64,000 nt of DNA, taken from contig JAFZLF010000009.1 of NCBI GenBank assembly GCA_017551625.1, forward strand, positions 186,001 to 250,000, in the 5' to 3' direction. The notes beneath the pieces are model-generated. The model searched no databases. It was not told the origin of the DNA and was given only the letters and a program-made list of their open reading frames with translations. This DNA is from Clostridiales bacterium (lineage in GTDB: Bacteria; Bacillota; Clostridia; Saccharofermentanales; Saccharofermentanaceae). Below are positions 1-9,397 of this stretch, one piece after another. Made by a program: the position numbers and the translations under genes. Within the stretch, counting starts at the first letter, position 1; each line of letters opens with the position of its first letter.

Positions 1-30
1 AAGCCCAAGAAAGCCGAGGAAGGAAAATGA
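1..30 (+). CDS. 3' end of a YlxR-like (DUF448) gene, partial
   Basis: The first frame stays open from the window edge to a TGA overlapping the ATG of the next gene (ATGA). It encodes only a Lys/Glu-rich tail (KPKKAEEGK). In Bacillota the gene immediately before ylxQ and infB is normally ylxR, whose C-terminus is often lysine-rich, so this is inferred from context; nine residues cannot prove it. Confidence 0.4.
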   Translation, partial: KPKKAEEGK

Positions 31-392
31 AGCCGGATGCAGGCCGTGCGGCCGGAAAAGAACGGATCCTTCAGACGATCGGACTTTCGTACCGGGCAAG
101 CCTTCTGACATCCGGATTCGATGCGATCGAGATGGCCCTCCATGCAGGCGCTGTGGAACTTCTAATCGTTGCCGTTGACGGCTCGGAGAAGCAGAGAGCG
201 AAACTGATGAGGATCGCGCAGGAGGAAGACACACGCTGCCGGACCTTCGGAACGGCAGAAGAGCTCGGAAGAGCAATCGGAAAAGATATGCGTATCGCGG
301 TGGCGATACTGGATCAGGGGATGGCGGACAAGCTTATCTTACGGATCGATGAACTAAAGAAGAATGATGATTCCGACAAGATCTCGGAATAA
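27..392 (+). CDS. YlxQ-like L7Ae-family RNA-binding protein
   Basis: A 121-residue protein whose size, position directly before infB and pattern (short helical N-terminus, [27 protein letters not shown] strand/helix alternation, central [10 protein letters not shown] segment) fit the YlxQ/L7Ae-like proteins of the nusA-ylxR-ylxQ-infB operon. Family members bind kink-turn RNA, but the cellular role of YlxQ is not well defined. The start overlaps the stop of the preceding gene (ATGA), indicating translational coupling, and AAGGA lies just upstream. The assignment rests more on synteny and fold pattern than on diagnostic residues. Confidence 0.7.
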   Translation: MKPDAGRAAGKERILQTIGLSYRASLLTSGFDAIEMALHAGAVELLIVAVDGSEKQRAKLMRIAQEEDTRCRTFGTAEELGRAIGKDMRIAVAILDQGMADKLILRIDELKKNDDSDKISE

Positions 393-405
393 ACAGGAGG
401 AAACG

Positions 406-3297
406 ATGGCAGAAAAAGAGAAGAAAACACCAGCTTCGGAAGGAAAAGTAGAGAACAAGGTTGACTCTTCCGTTCCACAGAAGACCGTGAGCGGTATCTC
501 GGGTACCAAGACTTTGCGCGTCGGCCGTGTGAATAAGAAGGCCAAGAAACCTCCGGTTGAGGAGGGCGCGGCAACACCGGCTCCGGAAGGAACACCTGCT
601 GCGGCACCGGCCGAGAAGAAGGAAACGGCACCTGTAGCAGCGACGCCTGCGGCAGTCCCTGCCAAGAAAGCAGAGGAAGCTCCGAAGAAAGCGGCTACGG
701 CCACAAAGGTTAAGAAACCCGAGGAAGCGGAGAAGCCTTCCGAGGCTAAGGTGACCAAGGCAAAAGAGCCGGAAACGAAGGCATCAGAGACCAAGGCTCC
801 GGAAGCAAAGGCTCCGGAAACGAAGACGCCGGCCAAGCAGGATAAGGATGCAAAGCCTGTAGCTTCAGCTGCGCCTTCTGCAGAAGAAGCGAAGAAGGAA
901 GATGCGAAGACCGAAGTAAAGCCGAAGCCGGCTGAGGCTCCGAAGGAAGGACCGAAGCTCTCTTCAGCGGTCGTCCGTGCACCGGAGGCCGGGTATAAGA
1001 GAGAGACATCGACGTTCGTGCGCCCCCGTGACGGCGGAAGACCGGGCGGATACCAGGGCGGCTATCAGGGCGGTTCGAGATCCGGCGGCTACGGCGACAG
1101 ATCTGACCGGCCGCAGGGCGGACGCCAGGGCGGGCCCGGATTCTCCGGGAACCGTGGTCAGAAGGGTTCTTACGGCGGTGGATTCGCGCCTAAGGACAAG
1201 GACGATGACGATATTTACAACAATAACAGGAACCAGCCCAAGCGCAGTACGAAGCCGAAGCAGGATCTGCCGCCGGAGGTAACGAAGGAGAAGGCCAACT
1301 TTGCAGCGCGGGATGCCTTTGAGAAGAGCCGTAAGGATCCGCAGAAGGATAATAAGAAGGATAACCAGAAGACAGCCGGAAACAACGACCGTCGTATGGG
1401 TAACAAGCATACCAGCCAGTTTACCGGTAATGCTTCCGATATTCTTTCCGACGATGCGGCACTTGATTCGATGTACATGGGCGGCAAGGGCAAGAAGAAG
1501 GTGAAGCGCCAGACATTCGTGGCCGCGCCGGTCGTCAAGCCACAGCTTACGCACGTCGAACTCCCGCCGTTTATCACGGTCAAAGAACTGGCCGAGGGTC
1601 TCGGCAAGAGATCGGCTGACGTCATCAAGACGCTCATGATGATGGGCATGCTCGTTACACTTAACCAGGAGCTCGATTACGATACGGCTTCTCTGGTTGC
1701 CGGTGAATACAATATCACGACCGAGCCGATCGTGGAGGTCACCGAGGAGGATATCCTCTTTGACGATAGCGAGGATAACGAGGAGAACATGAAACCGCGT
1801 CCGCCGATCGTGGTCGTTATGGGTCACGTTGACCATGGTAAGACATCGCTCCTCGATAAGATCCGTTCGACCTCTGTTGTAAAGGGCGAGGCCGGCGGTA
1901 TCACGCAGCATATCGGTGCGTACACCGTCCGCTGCAAGGGCCGTCAGATCACCTTCCTCGATACGCCGGGTCACGAAGCCTTTACCACGATGCGTGCCCG
2001 TGGCGCCCAGGTCACGGATATCGCGATCCTGGTCGTAGCAGCCGATGACGGTGTCATGCCGCAGACGGTCGAGGCGATCAACCACGCTCGTGCCGCCAAC
2101 ACCGAGATCATCGTGGCGATCACGAAGATCGATAAGGTCGGCGCGAATATCGATAAGGTGAAGCAGGAGCTCTCGACACAGGGACTCCTTCCGGAAGAGT
2201 GGGGCGGATCGACGATCATGGTCCCGGTTTCCTCTAAGTCCGGTGAGGGTATTGATGAACTCCTCGAGATGGTGCTCCTGACCGCGGATGTTATGGAGCT
2301 TAAGGCCGATCCTAAACGTCAGGCGAAGGGTACGGTCATCGAGGCCAAGCTCGATAAGAACAGAGGTCCGGTCGCGACCGTGCTCGTCCAGCGTGGTACG
2401 CTCCGCGCCGGTGATACCGTCGTTACGGGTCCGATCTTCGGTCATATCCGTGCGATGTACGACGAGAACGGCGCTGCCCAGAAGAAGGCCGGTCCGTCCG
2501 TTCCGGTCGAGATCCTAGGACTTCCGGAAGTACCGGAAGCCGGCGAGACCTTCTATGCCGTAACGGATGAAAAGATGGCAAGACAGCTCGTCGAGAAGCG
2601 TCGTATCAAGCAGAGAGAAGAACAGCTGCATAAGTCTTCGAGAATGACACTCGAGACACTGTCGCAGGTCCTCGCCGAGGGCGAGATCAAGGATCTCAAC
2701 CTCATCATCAAGGCAGACGTACAGGGCTCCGTCGAGGCGGTCACCCAGTCCCTCGAGAAGCTCACGAACGACGAAGTCCGCGTCAAGGTCATCCATGGCG
2801 GTGTCGGTACGATCACCGAGTCCGATGTTACGCTGGCGGATGTTTCGAACGCGATCATCATCGGATTTAACGTGCGTCCTTCTGCTGTCGTGGTCGAGCA
2901 GGCCAAGGAAGTCGGCGTAGACATCAAGCTCTACAGCGTTATCTACAATGCGATCGAAGATATCGAGGCCGCGATGCGCGGTATGCTGAAGCCCCAGTTC
3001 GAGGAAGTCATCCTCGGTCATGTCGAGATCCGTCAGACCTTTAAGGTCTCCTCTGTCGGTACGATCGGTGGTGCGTATGTCACAGACGGTAAGGTCCTGC
3101 GTACATCCGAAGTCCGTGTCGTACGTAAGGGTATCGTGGTGCATCAGGGCAAGCTCGCTTCCCTCAAGCGTTTCAAGGACGATGCGAAGGAAGTGGCTGC
3201 CGGTTATGAGTGCGGTATCTCGATCGAGAACTATAACGACATCGAAGAAGGCGATATCGTAGAGGTCTTCGAGATGCAGGAGATCAAGAGAAAGTAA
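406..3297 (+). CDS. infB: Translation initiation factor IF-2
   Basis: IF-2 is the GTPase that places initiator fMet-tRNA on the 30S subunit and promotes 50S joining. The 963-residue product has a long Lys/Ala/Pro/Glu-rich N-terminus (about 1-190), a Gly/Arg-rich stretch (about 205-265), an IF2_N helical domain ([17 protein letters not shown]), a G domain with GHVDHGKT at 473-480 and DTPGHE, then EF-Tu-like domain 2 and the C-terminal IF-2 domains. The G4 motif reads TKID (573-576) instead of the usual NKxD. The ATG at 406 was chosen over one at 364 because AGGAGG sits 6 nt before it and the earlier start would run through ylxQ. It begins 13 nt after ylxQ and is co-transcribed with it. Confidence 0.97.
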   Translation: MAEKEKKTPASEGKVENKVDSSVPQKTVSGISGTKTLRVGRVNKKAKKPPVEEGAATPAPEGTPAAAPAEKKETAPVAATPAAVPAKKAEEAPKKAATATKVKKPEEAEKPSEAKVTKAKEPETKASETKAPEAKAPETKTPAKQDKDAKPVASAAPSAEEAKKEDAKTEVKPKPAEAPKEGPKLSSAVVRAPEAGYKRETSTFVRPRDGGRPGGYQGGYQGGSRSGGYGDRSDRPQGGRQGGPGFSGNRGQKGSYGGGFAPKDKDDDDIYNNNRNQPKRSTKPKQDLPPEVTKEKANFAARDAFEKSRKDPQKDNKKDNQKTAGNNDRRMGNKHTSQFTGNASDILSDDAALDSMYMGGKGKKKVKRQTFVAAPVVKPQLTHVELPPFITVKELAEGLGKRSADVIKTLMMMGMLVTLNQELDYDTASLVAGEYNITTEPIVEVTEEDILFDDSEDNEENMKPRPPIVVVMGHVDHGKTSLLDKIRSTSVVKGEAGGITQHIGAYTVRCKGRQITFLDTPGHEAFTTMRARGAQVTDIAILVVAADDGVMPQTVEAINHARAANTEIIVAITKIDKVGANIDKVKQELSTQGLLPEEWGGSTIMVPVSSKSGEGIDELLEMVLLTADVMELKADPKRQAKGTVIEAKLDKNRGPVATVLVQRGTLRAGDTVVTGPIFGHIRAMYDENGAAQKKAGPSVPVEILGLPEVPEAGETFYAVTDEKMARQLVEKRRIKQREEQLHKSSRMTLETLSQVLAEGEIKDLNLIIKADVQGSVEAVTQSLEKLTNDEVRVKVIHGGVGTITESDVTLADVSNAIIIGFNVRPSAVVVEQAKEVGVDIKLYSVIYNAIEDIEAAMRGMLKPQFEEVILGHVEIRQTFKVSSVGTIGGAYVTDGKVLRTSEVRVVRKGIVVHQGKLASLKRFKDDAKEVAAGYECGISIENYNDIEEGDIVEVFEMQEIKRK

Positions 3298-3312
3298 TCT
3301 ATAGGTAAGAAT

Positions 3313-3687
3313 ATGAGACAGAATCGTGCCGCCCGTGTGGGCGACGAAATACAGAAAGTCATTTCGCAGCTGCTGCTGACGGAAGTCAAGGATCCCCGTA
3401 TCCCGGTGATGACCTCCGTGCTCGAAGTGCGTATGTCTTCCGATCTGACACATGCCAATGTTTTCCTCTCTGTGTATGGCACGCAGAAGGAGAAGACGGA
3501 GTGTATGGCCGCGATGGAACGGGCCTCCGGATTTATTAGGAGCCAGGTGGCGAAGCGTGTCAAGCTGCGTGTCGCGCCGGAACTGCACTTCAAGCTCGAT
3601 GAATCGATCGAGAAGAGTATGGATCTGATGAATCTAATCGATAAGACCATCAAGGAGGATGAAGCGCGTGCCGCAAAACATGAGTGA
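3313..3687 (+). CDS. rbfA: 30S ribosome-binding factor A
   Basis: RbfA is a small KH-fold factor that binds immature 30S subunits near helix 1 of 16S rRNA and aids late maturation and cold growth. The 124-residue protein has the family signature near the N-terminus (RVGDEIQKVISQLLLTEVKD followed by PRI) and the HANVFLSVYG strand. It starts 15 nt after infB, the standard position for this gene, and overlaps the downstream DHH gene. The ribosome-binding site (AGGTAAG) is modest, consistent with coupling to infB. Confidence 0.95.
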   Translation: MRQNRAARVGDEIQKVISQLLLTEVKDPRIPVMTSVLEVRMSSDLTHANVFLSVYGTQKEKTECMAAMERASGFIRSQVAKRVKLRVAPELHFKLDESIEKSMDLMNLIDKTIKEDEARAAKHE

Positions 3688-4693
3688 TTTTGCACGTTCG
3701 GTGCTGGATCTTCTTCCTTCGGATAAGGAAAAAGAGATCCAGGTATTCCCGCATGCCCGTGTCGACGGTGACTGTGTCGGTACGGCGGCGGCGCTGGTAA
3801 CGGCGCTTCGTAAGATGGGATATCGCGCGAAGGTCATACTCGAGTGTGAGATCCCGGGACGCCTCTCTTTCATGGATGTTCCGGAAGAGATCCTGACCAT
3901 CGTTTCGGAAGAAAACGAAGAAGAGATCCGTGAAAGACAGGGCCTCGCTTTTGCCGTCGATTGCTCTGAAGGGAAAAGGATGGGCGCGGCGGAAGCGCTC
4001 TTTGACCGAGCTGGTAAAAAGGCAGTCGTGGATCATCATGTATCCTCTTCTCCGGAAGCGGAACTGGCCTATGTCGACGGGACGAAGGCCTCCTGTGCGG
4101 AACTGATGTATATGCTTCTTCAAAAGTGGGAAGAAGTGTCCGGAGATACCCTGATCGATAAGCGGGTCGCCAACTATCTGATGGTGGGGATCCAGTCTGA
4201 CTCGGGAAAATTCGCGTATGAAAACACAAAGGCCGACACATTCCGTATCGCTGCGGACCTCATGGAGCGCGGAGCGAACGTGACCGATAACGCCTACCAT
4301 CTCTTTGACGAGACCTGTGAAGGGAAAGTGAGACTGCACGGAATGGCGTTTGCCAATATGGAACTTCACGCAGAAGGAAAGATCGCGATCACGAAGATCA
4401 CCGGCCGCATGATGGAAGAAACCGGTGCGCCGGAAGGCGCGGCGGATGGCATCGTCAATGTCCTTCGAGACATCGACACCGTCCTTGCGGCGTTCGTCAT
4501 CCGTGAGAACGAAGGCGGCGAGCTTCGCGTGAACCTGCGTACGAAGGAAGGCTTTGACGCAGCGGAGTTTGCACAGATCATGGGCGGCGGCGGACATCAC
4601 CGCGCGGCCGGTTTCAGCGAGAAGAATATGGATATCGATGCTTTTGCCGATAAGGTCATAAGGGAAGCCATCGCGTATCTGGAGAGAACATGA
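3668..4693 (+). CDS. nrnA: DHH/DHHA1 phosphoesterase, NrnA-like nanoRNase/pAp phosphatase
   Basis: NrnA-type enzymes degrade 2-5-mer RNAs and dephosphorylate 3'-phosphoadenosine 5'-phosphate. Visible motifs are the metal-binding HARVDGDCVG, the DHH triad in VVDHHVSS, and the C-terminal DHHA1 glycine motif GGGGHHRAAGF. At about 341 residues it is slightly longer than B. subtilis NrnA. Three starts are possible: ATG 3659 sits directly on the GGAGG and is too close, ATG 3680 is too far from it, and GTG 3668 is 9 nt downstream, so GTG is preferred. It overlaps the end of rbfA and ends in an ATGA overlap with truB. Position between rbfA and truB is the usual one. Confidence 0.9.
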   Translation: MPQNMSDFARSVLDLLPSDKEKEIQVFPHARVDGDCVGTAAALVTALRKMGYRAKVILECEIPGRLSFMDVPEEILTIVSEENEEEIRERQGLAFAVDCSEGKRMGAAEALFDRAGKKAVVDHHVSSSPEAELAYVDGTKASCAELMYMLLQKWEEVSGDTLIDKRVANYLMVGIQSDSGKFAYENTKADTFRIAADLMERGANVTDNAYHLFDETCEGKVRLHGMAFANMELHAEGKIAITKITGRMMEETGAPEGAADGIVNVLRDIDTVLAAFVIRENEGGELRVNLRTKEGFDAAEFAQIMGGGGHHRAAGFSEKNMDIDAFADKVIREAIAYLERT

Positions 4694-5649
4694 ATCCCGT
4701 ATCAGACCGTAGTGGCATCGTCCTTGTAGATAAGCCGGAAGGAATGAGTTCCTTTGCGGTCGTGTCACGTATCCGTAAGATCCTTAACATAAAGAAAGCC
4801 GGGCACGCCGGCACCCTCGATCCCTTCGCGACCGGCCTTCTGGTCATCGCGGTGGGCCGGGCGACGCGCGTCCTTCGCTATATGGAGAACGATAGTAAGG
4901 TATACCGGGCAGTCATGGTCCTCGGGACGATCACGTCGACCGGTGATACCGAAGGCGAGATCATCGGTGGGAAGAAGCCGGATGAATCAGAGCTTTCTGC
5001 ACTTTCTGAAGGAGACTTCGGTAAGGTGAGGGAAGCGGTCATGAGTATGGTCGGTCAGATCACGCAGGTCCCGTCCTCATACTCGGCCATTAAGATCGCG
5101 GGACGTCCGGCCTATGACTATGCGAGGAAGGGCCAGGAAGTGAAGATCCCCGCGCGGCAGGTCACGATCCATGATATCACGATCGGAAAGATCACTGTCG
5201 AAGAGGGGACCATCGCTGTTGAGATGACGGTCTCCTGCTCGAAAGGCACTTATATAAGGACGCTCTGCGAAGACATCGGAAATGCCCTCGGTTTCGGCGC
5301 ATACTGCCGGTCGCTCCGCCGCCTCAGAAGCGGTGAATTTACGATCGATGAGGCTTGTACGCTGGAAAAAATCGAAGAGATGGAAAGATCCGGGAACACT
5401 TCTTATGCCAGAGATGAGGCGGAAGCCATGCGGACTCTTCCGAGGATCGAGGTCACAAAGAAAGAGGCGCAGGACATGCGAAACGGTAAAAAACTTGATT
5501 TCTCCTGCTTTAAGGATAGAATGGGAAGCGTAGGCGCGGTCGAAAATGCGCGTGTACTGGCGATGTGCGGCGGGCAGATGGTCGCCGTGATCTATGAAGA
5601 GGAAACGGATGGAACCATCCTGATCCGGGAAGAAAGAGTATTTACATAA
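4690..5649 (+). CDS. truB: tRNA pseudouridine-55 synthase
   Basis: TruB converts U55 of the T-loop of all elongator tRNAs to pseudouridine. The catalytic motif GHAGTLDPFATGLL near residue 40 contains the nucleophilic Asp, and the KPEGMSS N-terminal motif and the SCSKGTYIRTLCEDIG motif are present. The C-terminal part is a PUA-like extension. At 319 residues it has normal length. The start overlaps the nrnA stop (ATGA) and has GGAGAG upstream. truB followed by ribF is a conserved Bacillota pair. Confidence 0.96.
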   Translation: MNPVSDRSGIVLVDKPEGMSSFAVVSRIRKILNIKKAGHAGTLDPFATGLLVIAVGRATRVLRYMENDSKVYRAVMVLGTITSTGDTEGEIIGGKKPDESELSALSEGDFGKVREAVMSMVGQITQVPSSYSAIKIAGRPAYDYARKGQEVKIPARQVTIHDITIGKITVEEGTIAVEMTVSCSKGTYIRTLCEDIGNALGFGAYCRSLRRLRSGEFTIDEACTLEKIEEMERSGNTSYARDEAEAMRTLPRIEVTKKEAQDMRNGKKLDFSCFKDRMGSVGAVENARVLAMCGGQMVAVIYEEETDGTILIREERVFT

Positions 5650-5654
5650 GCCGT

Positions 5655-6641
5655 ATGGTCGTTTGGAATTGTATCATCAATCAAAATGGGAAACTGATCT
5701 CGACGCCCTCGAGCGCGGAAGAGACAACGGCCTCGCGCGCAGTGGCCCTGGGGTTCTTCGATGGCGTGCATCTGGGGCATCAGAGGATATTCCGGACGAT
5801 GCAGGAGGTCGCGCAGCAAGAAGGGCTCCGCACGGCGGTGCAGACGTTCCAGAGCCCGCCGGCGTCCAAAGAACAGAACAATCTGATTACGACCTACGCA
5901 GAGCGCTGCCGTCTGATATCCCATATGAAGATCGATGATCTCTTCGCGCTTCCTTTTGACGACCGGGTGAAGAATATGACGCCGGAGGCGTTTATGGAGG
6001 TGTGCATCAGGGACTGGATGCGCACGAAGGCAGTGGTCGTGGGCTGTGACTACCGGTTCGGCCTCGGAAGGGCCGGTGATGTAAAACTTCTCCGGAAGTG
6101 GGGAAATAAGAACGGTATCCGCGTAATCACCGTCGATCCGGTCGAGCATGAGGGGAGGAGGATCTCTTCGAGCTGGGTCCGGGAACTGATCGCATCCGGT
6201 GATGTGGAGAAGGCTGAACAGCTTCTCGGCCATCCGGCGGTGTTTTCGGGCGTGGTCGAAGTAGGACAGCAGCTCGGAAGAAAGCTCGGATTCCCGACGG
6301 CGAATATCCGGGTATCGGAGCAGAAGATGATCCCGAAGTTCGGAGTCTACGCTTCCGCGTATGTGTATCAGGACCGGATCTACCCGTCGATCACGAATAT
6401 CGGGATGCGGCCGACCGTCAACAAAGAAGGCGGCTCGCCCCTTACGGAAACGATGCTCTTTGACCAGCATATCCCGCTTTACGGGACATTTGGCACGGTG
6501 TTGCTTCTGAAGTTTATCCGCCCCGAGCAGGAATTCGGGTCGCTCGAGGAATTGAAGACGCAGATGCAGTCGGATCAGGACACCGTGCGTAAGTACCACC
6601 AATGCAGACAAATACCTGTTCGTTTCGAAGGGTATGTGTGA
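5655..6641 (+). CDS. ribF: Bifunctional riboflavin kinase / FMN adenylyltransferase
   Basis: RibF phosphorylates riboflavin to FMN and adenylates FMN to FAD. The N-terminal nucleotidyltransferase domain carries GFFDGVHLGHQ and the ISSSWVREL motif. The C-terminal flavokinase domain carries GRKLGFPTANI and a conserved TNIGMRPTV segment. The 328-residue length is typical. It starts 5 nt after truB with only a weak Shine-Dalgarno, so translation probably depends on coupling. Confidence 0.95.
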   Translation: MVVWNCIINQNGKLISTPSSAEETTASRAVALGFFDGVHLGHQRIFRTMQEVAQQEGLRTAVQTFQSPPASKEQNNLITTYAERCRLISHMKIDDLFALPFDDRVKNMTPEAFMEVCIRDWMRTKAVVVGCDYRFGLGRAGDVKLLRKWGNKNGIRVITVDPVEHEGRRISSSWVRELIASGDVEKAEQLLGHPAVFSGVVEVGQQLGRKLGFPTANIRVSEQKMIPKFGVYASAYVYQDRIYPSITNIGMRPTVNKEGGSPLTETMLFDQHIPLYGTFGTVLLLKFIRPEQEFGSLEELKTQMQSDQDTVRKYHQCRQIPVRFEGYV

Positions 6642-6647
6642 TATTAT
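6639..6647 (+). promoter_or_regulatory. Candidate extended -10 promoter for lgt-rodA
   Basis: The bases TGATATTAT overlap the ribF stop codon and form an extended -10 (TG, one base, TATTAT). No good -35 lies 16-18 nt upstream. It would give a leader of about 30 nt containing AAAAGGGAG before lgt. Eye-based call only. Confidence 0.4.
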
Positions 6648-6681
6648 ATAGCGAGAATAAGAAAGAAAAGGGAGTTCAACG

Positions 6682-7857
6682 ATGAATTATCTTGTTGCAC
6701 TTGAGAAAGAACTGGTGTACTTCCCCGGATTAGGGTGGAAGTTTCATGTAAATAATGTGGCGATCGAGATCGCCGGAATTAAACTGTACTGGTATGGTAT
6801 CTTGATCGCCGCTGCAGTAGCGCTGTGCCTGTATCTCGGCATGAAACAGTGCAGGAAACACGGGCTGACGCCGGATCTTCTGACAGATTTCTGTCTTCTG
6901 GCGATCCCGCTGGCCTTTGTAGGCGCCCGTATCTATTATGTCGCATGTGAATGGAGCTCTTATTATGTCAAGGGGAATATCAAGGAGACGCTTTCGCAGA
7001 TCGCCAATGTGAGATCAGGCGGACTTGCGATCTATGGCGGTATTCTCGGCGCGGGACTTGCGATCATCCTGATGGGAAAACTCAGGAAGGTCCCGATCTC
7101 GACCGTGATGGACTTCGCGATCGTATATATCCCGCTCGGACAGGCGATCGGCCGCTGGGGCAACTTCTTTAATCAGGAAGCCTTTGGTACGACGACGGAT
7201 CTGCCGTGGGGCATGAAGAGCACCACGATTGCCCGTTACCTCAGCATCCACTGCCCGCATCTGGACTCGAGCAAAGCGGTCCATCCGACTTTCTTCTATG
7301 AATCAGTGTGCACGTTTATCATCTTCTTCGCACTCTTAGTGATCCGTGGCAAGAGCAAGAGACCGTGGACGACCGTGTCCTGCTACTGCATCTTCTACGG
7401 TATCGTGAGATTCTTCATCGAAGGACTCCGCACGGATTCCCTCTATATCGGCAGTACCGGTCTGCGCATCTCGCAGGTGCTCTCGCTGATCCTGGTCGTA
7501 CTGGGCCTTCTTATGATCTCTCTCGGAAGAGTTTTTGACTGGCAGAAACAGCCGATCCCGGAGAGATTCATCAAAGCTGACGAGGCGATGCAGCGTCAGG
7601 CACAGAGAAAAAAGGAGCAGAATCTCCGCCGTTTCGAAGAGGACGAGGATGAAGAGGATCGCGTAGAGAGACTGGCAAAGTCTTCTTTTAAGGCGGACCC
7701 GGATGACGAAGAGGACGCGGACGGTGAGTCCGGATCCGAAGAAGAAGCCGGCTCCAAGGAAGAGAACGATTCCGATCCTTCGGAGAACGAAGAAGCCGAA
7801 GAGGAGTCAGACGACGCTTCGGATGAAGAAGATAGCGAAGCCGAAGAAGAAAAATAA
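6682..7857 (+). CDS. lgt: Prolipoprotein diacylglyceryl transferase with acidic C-terminal tail
   Basis: Lgt transfers diacylglycerol from phosphatidylglycerol to the lipobox cysteine of prolipoproteins in the membrane. The family signature GRWGNFFNQEAFG, the YYVACEW segment and about seven membrane segments are visible. The 391-residue length exceeds the usual ~260-300 because about 90 residues after the last membrane helix form a charged, almost entirely Glu/Asp/Ser tail. AAGGGAG precedes the ATG. The window itself contains at least two lipobox proteins that would be substrates. It is 12 nt upstream of the rodA-like gene. Confidence 0.95.
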   Translation: MNYLVALEKELVYFPGLGWKFHVNNVAIEIAGIKLYWYGILIAAAVALCLYLGMKQCRKHGLTPDLLTDFCLLAIPLAFVGARIYYVACEWSSYYVKGNIKETLSQIANVRSGGLAIYGGILGAGLAIILMGKLRKVPISTVMDFAIVYIPLGQAIGRWGNFFNQEAFGTTTDLPWGMKSTTIARYLSIHCPHLDSSKAVHPTFFYESVCTFIIFFALLVIRGKSKRPWTTVSCYCIFYGIVRFFIEGLRTDSLYIGSTGLRISQVLSLILVVLGLLMISLGRVFDWQKQPIPERFIKADEAMQRQAQRKKEQNLRRFEEDEDEEDRVERLAKSSFKADPDDEEDADGESGSEEEAGSKEENDSDPSENEEAEEESDDASDEEDSEAEEEK

Positions 7858-7869
7858 ACAGAGGCGTGC

Positions 7870-9012
7870 ATGAATCAAGGCAAGTCCGGCATCGAATTCC
7901 TGAGGAATAACTCACTTCGTACGGTCGATTTCTGGCTGATCGTCCCGATCCTGTCGATCACGACTATCGGTCTTTATGTCCTGAATCTGGTTCTTTCCCA
8001 GGGATTTGAAGGATATCCCGGCATTTTCTATAAGCAGGCCATCGCTGCCGTCATCGGCGTTACGATCGCTCTGATCATCTGTCTTCTCGATACGCAGTTT
8101 ATGAAGCTGATCGGATGGATCATGTACGGGGTGTCGGTATTGCTCCTGATATGGGTGCTCATAGACGGTTTTACACTGGAGAGTACATGGGGCGCCGACT
8201 CGTGGATGCAGCTCCCGATCCTGGGTACTTTCCAGCCTTCGGAATTAACGAAGATCGGCCTGGTCATCGTATCTTCCTATGTGCTTGAAGACATGGCAAA
8301 TAAAGTAATCACCATGATCCGAGGATGGGTCTATCTGGCAATCATCTACGGTATCCCGCTCCTTCTTATCATGAAACAGCCGGACTTCGGTACCGCGATG
8401 GTTATCATATTCTCGTTTATCTGCATGCTCTTCATCTGGAACATGAAGTACCGGTACTTCCTGCTGGCCATCTCCGTGGCGGTCGTCGGGATCATCCCGG
8501 TAGTGTGGAATTTCTATCTGAAACCTTACCAGAAGAAACGTATCCTGTCCCTGATCTTCGAGGGATCCGATCCGGTTGCAGAGTGGAACCTCGTCCAGTC
8601 GAAGGCCGCGATCGCGTCCGGAGGTCTGACGGGCAACCACACGGGTATCCTGGTCAAAGTGCCGGTCAAGGAGTCAGACTTCATCTACTCGGCGGTGTCG
8701 GAGAGGATGGGCTTCATCGGAACGACGGCCATCCTGCTTCTGGCCTTCTTCTTCCTGGTGCGGTGTCTCTATGTCGCGTCGAAGTCTTCCCGTAAAGCAT
8801 ACTCGTACATCGTGGTCGGTCTTACCGGCTCCTATGCTTTCCATTTCATCGAGAACATGGGTATGTGTGTCGGACTTCTGCCGATCACGGGTATCCCGTT
8901 GCCGTTCGTCAGTTATGGAGGTACGGCCATGATGGTTAACTTCATCTCGCTCGGGTTCATACTGAATATTTCTATGGACAGAAAGGCATCCTCAGGCTTC
9001 GGAGATTCGTAA
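7870..9012 (+). CDS. rodA: SEDS-family peptidoglycan glycosyltransferase, RodA type
   Basis: SEDS proteins polymerise lipid II into glycan strands; RodA works in cell elongation with a class B PBP. The 380-residue protein has about ten membrane helices, the FQPSELTKIGLV motif, the KQPDFGTAM loop and the C-terminal GIPLPFVSYGGTAMM signature. A second SEDS gene (ftsW) lies inside the division cluster, so this one outside it is more likely RodA. A strong terminator begins 46 nt after its stop, so it closes the first transcription unit. Confidence 0.88.
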   Translation: MNQGKSGIEFLRNNSLRTVDFWLIVPILSITTIGLYVLNLVLSQGFEGYPGIFYKQAIAAVIGVTIALIICLLDTQFMKLIGWIMYGVSVLLLIWVLIDGFTLESTWGADSWMQLPILGTFQPSELTKIGLVIVSSYVLEDMANKVITMIRGWVYLAIIYGIPLLLIMKQPDFGTAMVIIFSFICMLFIWNMKYRYFLLAISVAVVGIIPVVWNFYLKPYQKKRILSLIFEGSDPVAEWNLVQSKAAIASGGLTGNHTGILVKVPVKESDFIYSAVSERMGFIGTTAILLLAFFFLVRCLYVASKSSRKAYSYIVVGLTGSYAFHFIENMGMCVGLLPITGIPLPFVSYGGTAMMVNFISLGFILNISMDRKASSGFGDS

Positions 9013-9058
9013 GTAAAAACACCAAGATGACATAAAAGTGGTGGATCATAACAGTTGG

Positions 9059-9091
9059 GCGCTTGATTTCTCATGAAATCAGGCGCTTTTT
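9059..9091 (+). terminator. Rho-independent terminator after rodA
   Basis: A 12-bp stem (GCGCTTGATTTC pairing with GAAATCAGGCGC, one G-U pair) with a TCAT loop is followed by five T residues. It separates the infB-rodA unit from the mraZ division cluster. Confidence 0.88.
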
Positions 9092-9277
9092 CATGCGCGA
9101 AAAGCACTTTCCGGGGAGCGGGTGGGGGAGAAGAACACTTTCGGAAAAATCCGGCATTTTTTTTCGAAAATGTAGTAAATCGAACGAAAAAACAAAAAAA
9201 ACACAAGAAAAAACGAACAAACGCTCGACAATCCCGAAAGAGCTTGAAAATAGTGCATTTTTCTCGCTGAAACACTC
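9092..9277. other. A-tract-rich noncoding stretch upstream of the mraZ promoter
   Basis: No convincing gene was found between the rodA terminator and the mraZ promoter. The stretch contains several runs of six to eight A or T (around 9160-9215) that may give bent DNA. The short open frames here have low-complexity Lys/Asn-rich products and no ribosome-binding site. Confidence 0.5.
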
Positions 9278-9306
9278 TTGCAATATAAAAGTCACTAAGA
9301 TAAAAT
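9278..9306 (+). promoter_or_regulatory. Sigma-A-type promoter of the mraZ division cluster
   Basis: TTGCAA (9278-9283) and TAAAAT (9301-9306) are separated by exactly 17 nt. The predicted start site near 9313 lies at the edge of the GTGG repeats that MraZ is expected to bind. Confidence 0.7.
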
Positions 9307-9314
9307 ACAACCAT

Positions 9315-9364
9315 AGTGGTGGAAAGTGGTAGTAAACAACAGCAACTGAACACCAAAATGGTGG
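9315..9364 (+). promoter_or_regulatory. Candidate MraZ-binding repeats
   Basis: AGTGGT occurs at 9315-9320 and 9325-9330, exactly 10 bp apart, and TGGTGG recurs at 9359-9364. MraZ proteins are known to bind tandem GTGG-type boxes in front of their own operon and repress it. Another AAAGTGGTGG lies at 9034-9043 before the terminator. The position just downstream of the -10 fits autorepression. Confidence 0.6.
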
Positions 9365-9397
9365 AAATCGTATAAGATATACACAAGAGGAGAGCGG

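Noticed and set aside
964..2445. Long minus-strand open frame opposite infB
   Set aside because: Arg/Asp/His-rich composition and no start signals; it is the shadow of a GC-rich gene read in reverse. Similar long frames opposite dnaK, recG, the FtsX permease and the murEF fusion were rejected for the same reason.
9149..9175. Second terminator before mraZ (CGGA/TCCG followed by T8)
   Set aside because: The stem is only 4 bp with an A5 loop and two bases between stem and T-run, too weak to call.
9063..9332. Lys/Asn-rich small gene before mraZ
   Set aside because: It begins in the terminator stem, runs through A-tracts and the mraZ promoter, and has no ribosome-binding site.
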